From JAZRGE01 sp045644025 (GTDB taxonomy: Bacteria; Bacillota; Clostridia; Oscillospirales; Acutalibacteraceae), in assembly GCA_045644025.1 (NCBI GenBank), contig JAZRGE010000034.1, forward strand, positions 1-10,985: 10,985 nucleotides of DNA, read 5' to 3'. Below, one piece after another: positions 5,669 to 10,985 of this stretch (positions are counted from its first letter, which is position 1; each line of letters starts with the position of its first letter). The notes beneath the pieces were generated by a model. That model was not told where the DNA came from. It made no database searches and was given only the letters and a program-made list of their open reading frames with translations. A program made the translations under genes and the position numbers.

Positions 5669-6724
5669 ATGGATATTAGCAAAATTGATAAAAATTTTAT
5701 TGTGGAAACAAAACTTGATCTGCCCGACGTGGAGTTTTTTGATCCCCATTTCGAGCCCTTCAAGATATATGGTCTTGCCCCCACGGAGCACTATGAGAGC
5801 TATCGCAGAATGCCCAAAGAGGTTGCAGAGGCCACAAGCGAGGGTGTTGCCCAGCTTAATTGGTGCTGCGCAGGCGGCAGAGTCTGCTTCAAGACAGATT
5901 CGCCCTATATCGCTATCAAGGCGGTGCGTTGGGGCCTTTATCACACCTCTAAATCCACCCAGGCCAACAACAGCGGATTTGATCTTTATTATAAGAGAGA
6001 AGACGGCACAGCCGATTATATAAATTCCTATATCCCCCCCGAGAATCTGGATTCTGAATATGAATCGGTGATTCACGTGAGCGGTAAGATGAACGAATAC
6101 ACCATCAATTTCCCCAACTATGGCAAGGTGGATAAACTCTATATCGGCCTTAAGAAGGGAAGCCACGTTGAAAAGGCCGAAGGCTATAGGGATATTGCTC
6201 CCGTTGTTTATTATGGCTCTTCTATCACTCAAGGAGGCTGTGCCTCCCGCCCCGGCACATCCTATCAGGCGCTTGTGTGTCATAGATTAAATTTGGATTA
6301 TGTAAACCTCGGCTTTTCGGGAAATGCCTGTGGTGAGCAGGTTATGGCCGATTATATTGCAGGCCTTGATATGAGCGTGTTTGTTTGCGATTACGATCAC
6401 AACGCTCCCACCGATGAGCACTTGGCCGCCACTCACAGCAATTTTGTGGCCACCGTGCGCAAAGCTCATCCCAACCTGCCCATTATTTGTATGCCCCGCC
6501 CCGGCTCGGGCGATGATTGGAACCGCAACCTTATCATCCGCAAGACTGTGGACGATGCTATTGCGGCAGGAGATAAGAATATTTATTACATCAGCGGCAC
6601 CGACCTTGTGGCTCCCGATATGCCTTCGGAGTGCACTGTGGATGCCTGCCATCCCACCGATCTCGGCTTCTATTTTATGGCTCAGGCCGTGCAAAAGAAG
6701 CTTCGCGAGGTGCTGGATATATAA
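5669..6724 (+). CDS. SGNH/GDSL-type esterase with GxDLY N-terminal domain
   Basis: This is a serine hydrolase of 351 residues, probably a carbohydrate or acyl esterase (deacetylase-like), with no signal peptide. The N-terminal part (about 20-165) is beta-rich and includes NSGFDLYYKRED (101-112), matching the GxDLY signature found before SGNH domains of the SsfX3-like group. The catalytic domain starts at VVYYGSSITQGG (179-190) with nucleophile Ser185. It continues with GFSGN (215-219), CDYDHNAP (240-247, Asn245 of block III) and DACHP (325-329), giving Asp325 and His328. The ATG at 5669 has AAAAAGG 8 bases upstream. The reading frame stays open upstream into bioY, but that extension has no plausible start signal. 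Tandem TAA stops end the gene. It lies 37 bases after bioY, so read-through is possible. The substrate cannot be told from sequence. Confidence 0.9.
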   Translation: MDISKIDKNFIVETKLDLPDVEFFDPHFEPFKIYGLAPTEHYESYRRMPKEVAEATSEGVAQLNWCCAGGRVCFKTDSPYIAIKAVRWGLYHTSKSTQANNSGFDLYYKREDGTADYINSYIPPENLDSEYESVIHVSGKMNEYTINFPNYGKVDKLYIGLKKGSHVEKAEGYRDIAPVVYYGSSITQGGCASRPGTSYQALVCHRLNLDYVNLGFSGNACGEQVMADYIAGLDMSVFVCDYDHNAPTDEHLAATHSNFVATVRKAHPNLPIICMPRPGSGDDWNRNLIIRKTVDDAIAAGDKNIYYISGTDLVAPDMPSECTVDACHPTDLGFYFMAQAVQKKLREVLDI

Positions 6725-6729
6725 TAAAA

Positions 6730-6754
6730 CGGCCGCAGGGATTCCTTGCGGCCG
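6730..6754. other. Strong GC stem-loop between the SGNH hydrolase and PPTase genes
   Basis: An 11-bp stem (6730-6740 with 6744-6754, one G-T pair, ATT loop) follows the hydrolase stop. On the plus strand no T-run follows, so it may be only a weak terminator or an RNA processing/stability hairpin that leaves the PPTase co-transcribed. The minus strand has a TTTTATT tail but no gene to terminate. Confidence 0.7.
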
Positions 6755-6781
6755 ATAGCTTATAAAAAAGGGGGGAGCAGA

Positions 6782-7309
6782 GTGCTTAAAATATATGCGG
6801 CAGACCTTGCCGAAAAGGACTACACCATAGGCGCAGAAGATATTATGAGCTCTGCCCGCCTGGAAAAATATAGGGTACTTAGCAGCGATAAGGCCAGGAA
6901 CGAATGTGCTGCTGTGGCACACCTGCTGAAAAAAGCAGGCATTACCGAATTTTATGAAGCATCGGGAAAGCCCTGCACACGAAGCGGATTTATAAGCATT
7001 TCCCATTCGGGAGAATGGGCGCTGCTGGCGGTATCGCATAGCCCCGTGGGGCTGGATATAGAGCAGCACCGAGCTGTGGACGAACGGGCCATAGCCGCAA
7101 GGATGTTCACAGAAAAGGAGCAAAAAAGCGGCCACGCATTTTTTGATATGTGGGTGCGTAAGGAGAGTATGCTTAAAAAGCTTGGGCTTGGCATAGGCCA
7201 CTGCAAAACCGATTCATCTGAGCACAAATTTCTGCAGATTCCCGATTTTATCGGATATTCCGCCGCCGCCTGCACCGAAGAAACGGAATATGAAATAGTT
7301 AAAATATAA
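6782..7309 (+). CDS. 4'-phosphopantetheinyl transferase, Sfp-like, short form
   Basis: This enzyme moves 4'-phosphopantetheine from coenzyme A to a serine of an acyl or peptidyl carrier protein. At 175 residues it is shorter than Sfp (about 224). Visible motifs are SGKP (61-64), ISISHSGEWALLAVS (71-85), the magnesium-binding GLDIEQHR (90-97, Asp92 and Glu94) and WVRKESMLKKLG (124-135, with conserved Glu128 and Lys127). The GTG start at 6782 is set by the strong site GGGGGAG just upstream. The in-frame ATG at 6746 lies within the preceding hairpin and is unlikely. No carrier protein, NRPS or PKS gene is in the window, so the target is elsewhere. It might be the housekeeping enzyme for the fatty-acid carrier protein if no AcpS exists. 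No separate promoter is evident, so it probably depends on the hydrolase transcript. Confidence 0.92.
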   Translation: MLKIYAADLAEKDYTIGAEDIMSSARLEKYRVLSSDKARNECAAVAHLLKKAGITEFYEASGKPCTRSGFISISHSGEWALLAVSHSPVGLDIEQHRAVDERAIAARMFTEKEQKSGHAFFDMWVRKESMLKKLGLGIGHCKTDSSEHKFLQIPDFIGYSAAACTEETEYEIVKI

Positions 7310-7312
7310 TTT

Positions 7313-7342
7313 AAGCCCACGTAGATAGCGTGGGCTTCTTTT
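7313..7342 (+). terminator. Rho-independent terminator of the PPTase gene
   Basis: A 9-bp perfect stem, AAGCCCACG (7313-7321) with CGTGGGCTT (7329-7337), is followed by CTTTT. The stop codon of the convergent PBP gene lies in its tail. On the minus strand the downstream sequence is AT-rich, so it may act both ways. Confidence 0.82.
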
Positions 7343-8942
7343 ATGCCATGGCGGCAATTCTGTCGGCAATCTTTTTGAAGATGGGGGCGCAATCGGCGCT
7401 GCCCGAGCGGCCGTCTTCCTTCATTATCACAATCACGTAGCGGGGGCTATCGGCAGGGAAATAGCCTGCAAACCAGGAGATAAGCACGTTCTTGCCGCCT
7501 TTTTGCCAGCCTGTTTGGGCGGTGGCTGTTTTCCCTGCGGCGGTGTAGTGATCCATTTTGGCGGCGGTGCCCGTGCCTTCGGCCACAGCAAGGGTAAGCG
7601 CCTTGTTTATAGTGGCGCAGGTGGCAGGGGAAAGCACCCGATTGCCTTGGGGTGTGGTGGCAGGGCTGAAGGTGTCTTTATCCTTTATTCCAAGCACTAA
7701 TCTGGGATTATAATAGGTGCCGCCGTTGGCGATAGCGGCATAGGCTGCGGCAAGATTCAGGGGCGATATCATCACGTCTCCCTGCCCGATGGCGAAATTG
7801 GCCACGGCCGCAGGTGTGGTGGTAAGCAGAGATTGATTTGGCAGGCTGCCACCTTTGGTGATTAAGCCTGATGCAAGCTTTATTTCTTCTCCAAAGCCCA
7901 TTTTAAGGGCTGTGGAATAAAGTTGGGCAGGATCGGTGGCGAGGGCTAATTTATAAAAATACACATTGCAGGAGCGGGCCAGGGCAGAGCGTAGATCCAT
8001 CTCTCCGTGGCCAGCTGATTTGTTGCACACAAATTTTATGCCGTCCACGTTGATGTATCCATCGCAAACGAAGGTCTGATCGGTAAAGTCACCGCTTTCC
8101 AGCGCCGCGGCGGCAATGCAGCTTTTGAAGACAGAGCCGGTGTTGTAGCCCTGCAGAGCGCGGCAAAGGAAGGGTGAATCTTTTGAACTGAGGGAAGCTT
8201 GCGGATTGGATTGATCAAAGGCGGGGAAACTGTGAAGCGCCAGAATATCACCCGTTTGGGGCGATAGCACCACCGCCGCTCCGCAGCCAAGCGCGGTGGT
8301 TTCTTCCTGCACTATTTGCTGTATGCGGCTATCGATCGTCAGCACCACTCCGCTATCCACGGCATCATTTTTAAGGTTGAATATTTCGGGGGTAATGCCT
8401 GCCAGTGCATTGCCTGCCGCATCACACTTATAGTTTATCGAAGTGCAGGTTTCGGAATAAAGCAACGAATCCCAAGCTGCCTCTATGCCGCTCTCTCCGT
8501 GGCCGCTGCTATCCAGATATCCCACTATATGGGGAGCCAGCCCCGAATACCGCTGATAGGTGGAAAAAAGAGTGATACCCGATGCGCTAAGTTTTTCTTC
8601 CGGATGCAATAAAATCGGTTTGCCGCTCTTAAGCCGCTCGGCGGCCGAATAAAAATCTTCGGAAGATAAAGCTGATTGCAGACGAGTGAGAGATTGGGGC
8701 GTGGCCACTACGGCCGCTGCGGTGGCTCCCGATATGTTGGTGAGCGAATTAAAATTTCTATCGAAAATACTGCCGCGATGCTTATAGATATTCAGGGTGT
8801 ATTGCCCTTGGCGTGCGGCTGCTGCGCTGTAGCCCTTTTGATTCACCGCTAAAATTCTGGTGCCGCAGATGAACAGTAGCAACGTCACGGCAAAGAAGGC
8901 CCCTGCCGTGCGTAGATAAAAAGAATAAGCTCCTTGTTTCAT
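7341..8942 (-). CDS. Class B penicillin-binding protein (peptidoglycan transpeptidase)
   Basis: This is a membrane-anchored D,D-transpeptidase of 533 residues that crosslinks peptidoglycan outside the membrane. One N-terminal membrane segment (about 12-32) precedes HRGSIFDRN (55-63), the class B PBP pedestal motif. The transpeptidase domain begins near GAAVVLSPQTGDILALHSFP (221-240). It carries SVFK (Ser270, Lys273), SCN (324-326), and KTATAQTG at 471-478, where the usual KTG is KTA. GQGDVMISPLNLAAAYAAIA (387-406) also fits the family. There are no PASTA repeats. The length is shorter than SpoVD or FtsI of Bacillus, and the pedestal is reduced. The ATG at 8942 has GGAGG 9 bases upstream. It follows spoIVA on the same strand with a hairpin between, which hints at a sporulation role, but this is inference. 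A vegetative cell-division or elongation PBP is the alternative. Confidence 0.93.
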   Translation of the reverse strand: MKQGAYSFYLRTAGAFFAVTLLLFICGTRILAVNQKGYSAAAARQGQYTLNIYKHRGSIFDRNFNSLTNISGATAAAVVATPQSLTRLQSALSSEDFYSAAERLKSGKPILLHPEEKLSASGITLFSTYQRYSGLAPHIVGYLDSSGHGESGIEAAWDSLLYSETCTSINYKCDAAGNALAGITPEIFNLKNDAVDSGVVLTIDSRIQQIVQEETTALGCGAAVVLSPQTGDILALHSFPAFDQSNPQASLSSKDSPFLCRALQGYNTGSVFKSCIAAAALESGDFTDQTFVCDGYINVDGIKFVCNKSAGHGEMDLRSALARSCNVYFYKLALATDPAQLYSTALKMGFGEEIKLASGLITKGGSLPNQSLLTTTPAAVANFAIGQGDVMISPLNLAAAYAAIANGGTYYNPRLVLGIKDKDTFSPATTPQGNRVLSPATCATINKALTLAVAEGTGTAAKMDHYTAAGKTATAQTGWQKGGKNVLISWFAGYFPADSPRYVIVIMKEDGRSGSADCAPIFKKIADRIAAMA

Positions 8943-8989
8943 AAAAAAACGCCTCCGTTAATCTATGATTAACAAAAAGGCGTTTTTTA
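8943..8989 (-). terminator. Terminator-like hairpin overlapping the PBP ribosome binding site
   Basis: Read on the minus strand after the spoIVA stop, A6-ACGCCT pairs with AGGCGT-T6 (8978-8988 with 8944-8954). Inside it, GTTAATC pairs with GATTAAC (8967-8973 with 8957-8963) around a 3-base loop. The terminal seven T directly precede the PBP start codon, and part of the GGAGG site (8952-8956) is in the stem. It may end spoIVA transcripts, attenuate the PBP, or mask its translation start. Confidence 0.75.
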
Positions 8990-8994
8990 ATTCA

Positions 8995-10473
8995 TTAAAG
9001 TATTATGCAGATAAGTCCCGAGCAGCCTTCGTTGATAACTCGCTCCAGAGTTTCCTGCAATCGCAACCTGGCTTCGCCGGGCATTCTGGCAAGTTTGGTG
9101 CGCAGGCCTTCGTTCACAAGCTCGTGGAGTGATTTGCCGAAGATGTTGGAATCCCAGATCTTCACGGGATCCTCCTCAAATTCCTTGAGCAGATACATCA
9201 CAAGATCTTCGCTCTGCTTTTCGCTTCCCACAATGGGGCTCACTTCGGTGGTGATATCGGCCTTCATAAGGTGAATGGATGGGGCTGATGCCTTAAGCCG
9301 CACGCCGTAGCGGCCGCCTTGGCGCACTATTTCGGGTTCCTCCAGCGTGAGTTCCTCCATAGCCGGCATCACAATTCCGTAGCCTGTGGCCTCCACTTCA
9401 TCCAGAGCGTTCTTAACTCTCATATATTCCCGTTTCATTGAAGCCAACTCTTCCATACAACTAAGTAGGCTCTGGTCGTCATCGATTTCAAAACCTGTGG
9501 ATTCGGAAAGAACCTTGTAGAAAAGGCCCTTTTCCATTTCTATATCCATAAGTGCCCTGCCGCTGCCCATCTCTATTCTGCAGGTGCGGCAGCCGAGCAC
9601 GTGGTCGCACTCAGCGGCGGCGGTCTCTAAAAGATCCAGATCGCTTATGCGATGAACACTCTCGGCACTTTTAAGCAGTGCGTTGTAGAGCTCACTTCTG
9701 AGCCAATGATCTGATCCGATGGCCGAGAACCAGCCCGGCAGGGCGATTTCGATTTCCTTCACGGGGAACTGAAACAGCACCTGAGCCAAAATATCCTTTA
9801 TATCCTGCTCTCCGAGTTCAAGGCAATTCACGGGCATCACGGCCACACCGTATTTTTGCCCCAACCTCGCGGCCAACTCGGCGGATTCGGAAGAATTGGG
9901 ATCAATGCAGTTTAGCAGCACCACAAAGGGTTTGTTTATTTGCCTGAGCTCCGAAACCACCCTTTCTTCTGCTTCTTCGTATTCCTCTCTGGGAATATCG
10001 CTTATGCTGCCGTCGGTTGTCACCACCAAACCGATGGTGGAGTGCTCGGTGATCACCTTGCGAGTGCCAAGTTCTGCCGCCATATTAAAGGGCACCGGCT
10101 CATCAAACCAGGGTGTCATCACCATACGGGGCTGATCGCCCTCTACGTATCCAAGGGAACTGGGCACAATGTAGCCCACGCAGTCCACCATTCGCACCTT
10201 TAGTGCAGCGTTGCTGTCCAGCGCTATTTCCACGCCGTTTTCGGGTATCATCTTGGGCTCGGTGGTCATAATTGTTCTGCCTGCCGAAGATTGGGGAAGT
10301 TCGTCTATGGCCCTTTCCCTCACGTAGCCCTCGGCTATATTGGGCAGAACCAACATATCCATGAAACGCTTAATAAAGGTGGATTTACCCGTTCTCACAG
10401 GGCCCACCACGCCAATATAAATGTTTCCCCCGGTCCTTTGGGCTATATCACGATAAATGCCGGTCTCGCTCAT
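8995..10473 (-). CDS. spoIVA: Stage IV sporulation protein A (spore coat basement ATPase)
   Basis: SpoIVA polymerises in an ATP-dependent way around the forespore and anchors the coat, in the mother cell. The 492 residues equal the length known for the Bacillus subtilis protein. The N-terminal TRAFAC-type nucleotide domain shows Walker A GPVRTGKST (24-32, Lys30), TTEPKMIP (70-77, with conserved threonines) and the Walker B-like MVDCVGY (95-101). Further family segments are GYVEGDQPRMVMTPWFDEPV (108-127) and EHSTIGLVVTTDGSI (143-157). The middle and C-terminal parts match the family, and the protein ends in the characteristic hydrophobic SGLICIIL. The ATG at 10473 has AAGGAG upstream. This gene is strong evidence that the organism forms endospores. 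The PBP gene follows it. Confidence 0.98.
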   Translation of the reverse strand: MSETGIYRDIAQRTGGNIYIGVVGPVRTGKSTFIKRFMDMLVLPNIAEGYVRERAIDELPQSSAGRTIMTTEPKMIPENGVEIALDSNAALKVRMVDCVGYIVPSSLGYVEGDQPRMVMTPWFDEPVPFNMAAELGTRKVITEHSTIGLVVTTDGSISDIPREEYEEAEERVVSELRQINKPFVVLLNCIDPNSSESAELAARLGQKYGVAVMPVNCLELGEQDIKDILAQVLFQFPVKEIEIALPGWFSAIGSDHWLRSELYNALLKSAESVHRISDLDLLETAAAECDHVLGCRTCRIEMGSGRALMDIEMEKGLFYKVLSESTGFEIDDDQSLLSCMEELASMKREYMRVKNALDEVEATGYGIVMPAMEELTLEEPEIVRQGGRYGVRLKASAPSIHLMKADITTEVSPIVGSEKQSEDLVMYLLKEFEEDPVKIWDSNIFGKSLHELVNEGLRTKLARMPGEARLRLQETLERVINEGCSGLICIIL

Positions 10474-10529
10474 AATTTCCGCTCCTTCGCCACAGCCGCA
10501 TCTTTTGTGCGGGTTATCTCTTTAGTTGA

Positions 10530-10558
10530 TATATATTCGGGAAAACGGATGAGTATGA
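10530..10558 (-). promoter_or_regulatory. Possible sigma-E promoter of spoIVA
   Basis: Family knowledge says spoIVA is transcribed by sigma-E in the mother cell. On the minus strand TCATACT (10552-10558) resembles the sigma-E -35 box, and AATATATA (10530-10537), 14 bases on, is a partial match to CATACAnT. A GAATATA at 10532-10538 is another possible -35. The position, after the trkH terminator and about 50 bases before the start, is suitable. The match is imperfect. Confidence 0.33.
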
Positions 10559-10567
10559 CAAGCAGAT

Positions 10568-10598
10568 AAAAAATCCCGAATCTTTCGATTCGGGATTT
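10568..10598 (-). terminator. Rho-independent terminator of the trkH-like gene
   Basis: A perfect 12-bp inverted repeat (10571-10582 with 10587-10598, four-base loop) is followed on the minus strand by a run of T (complement of 10568-10573). It starts 8 bases after the trkH stop and separates it from spoIVA. Confidence 0.9.
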
Positions 10599-10605
10599 AT
10601 GAGCA

Positions 10606-10985
10606 TTATTTTTTCGACCAAGTGGAAGGTGAAAACGCCAGAAGCAAGGGGAAAATTTCCAGCCTGCCCAAAAGCATTGTGAAGGAAAGCAATATTTTTG
10701 AAAATTCGGAATACGCGGTGAAACTTCCTGCAGGGCCTACCAGCGAAAAGCCCGGGCCGATATTATTTATGCAGGCCAGCACGGCGGTGAAGTTGGTTTC
10801 AAAATCCATTGCAGATTCCAAACACAGCAGCAGGAAAACGGCAAGGAAAAGCACCATATAGATTATAAAATACGCGCCGGTGTTGTTGAGTGTTGCTTCA
10901 TCCAAGGCTTTGCCTTCCAGCTTTACAGTGCTCACCGAACGTGGGTGAAGCAGCTTGCGAAGCTCTTTAAGTCGGAGGCCAAGCG
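10606..10985 (-). CDS. TrkH/KtrB-type potassium uptake channel subunit, N-terminally truncated by the window edge
   Basis: Only the C-terminal 125 residues of this membrane potassium transporter subunit are in the window. The frame stays open to the edge. Codons before the GTG at 10935 read LKELRKLLHPRSVSTVKLEG, the conserved HP..V segment before the last repeat, so that GTG is not the start. A membrane helix (GAYFIIYMVLFLAVFLLL) is followed by the fourth pore loop, with filter-like NNIGPGF. A final hydrophobic helix has the family signature MLLGRLEIFPLLLAF, ending PSTWSKK. TrkH/KtrB works with a cytoplasmic NAD-binding TrkA/KtrA partner. No such gene is visible here, but it could lie beyond the edge. 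A terminator follows the stop. Confidence 0.93.
   Translation of the reverse strand, partial: LGLRLKELRKLLHPRSVSTVKLEGKALDEATLNNTGAYFIIYMVLFLAVFLLLCLESAMDFETNFTAVLACINNIGPGFSLVGPAGSFTAYSEFSKILLSFTMLLGRLEIFPLLLAFSPSTWSKK

Noticed and set aside
6287..7201. A 304-codon open frame on the minus strand opposite the SGNH hydrolase and PPTase genes
   Set aside because: Both plus-strand genes there have clear family motifs. The minus frame has no ribosome binding site or recognisable domain, so it is a shadow frame.

Overview
The window looks like a chromosomal housekeeping stretch from a low-to-mid GC, spore-forming Clostridia-type Firmicute. A lineage near Oscillospiraceae/Ruminococcaceae is a guess. 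The evidence is a full-length SpoIVA, a DUF4364-type protein, a BirA with a DNA-binding domain next to bioY, LuxS, strong GGAGG ribosome binding sites, consensus sigma-A promoters with 17-nt spacers, and rho-independent terminators after most transcription units. I see no insertion sequence, integrase, phage gene or CRISPR array, and no gene-free stretch longer than about 150 bases.

Layout. (1) 1-1000: the 3' three quarters of tuf (EF-Tu) and its terminator. (2) 1025-1605: a small XRE-type regulator on the minus strand, head to head with a tRNA-Thr(CGU) gene that has a consensus promoter and its own terminator. (3) 1606-2709, minus strand: a flavodoxin-fold, probably iron-sulfur, oxidoreductase followed 12 bases later by a DUF4364 winged-helix protein. 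Back-to-back promoters separate this pair from (4) an unrecognised coiled-coil protein (2852-3511). (5) 3537-5631: luxS on the minus strand, divergent from birA-bioY on the plus strand. A near-ideal BirA operator sits on the birA -35 box and close to the luxS -35 box. (6) 5669-7309, plus strand: an SGNH/GDSL esterase with an N-terminal GxDLY-type domain, then a short Sfp-type 4'-phosphopantetheinyl transferase. (7) 7341-10473, minus strand: spoIVA followed by a class B penicillin-binding protein, separated by one hairpin that is both terminator-like and overlaps the PBP ribosome binding site. (8) 10606-10985, minus strand: the C-terminal end of a TrkH/KtrB-type potassium channel subunit and its terminator.

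How the parts fit. birA and bioY form a biotin-sensing and biotin-uptake operon that should repress itself when biotin is plentiful. spoIVA and the PBP may link spore coat basement assembly with peptidoglycan synthesis in the same operon. The flavoprotein and DUF4364 protein may form a redox-responsive pair, but only their adjacency supports this. The remaining genes look independent. No complete undescribed multi-gene system is obvious. The best leads are the BirA operator between luxS and birA, the hairpin between spoIVA and the PBP, the PBP with KTA in place of KTG, and the orphan coiled-coil protein.
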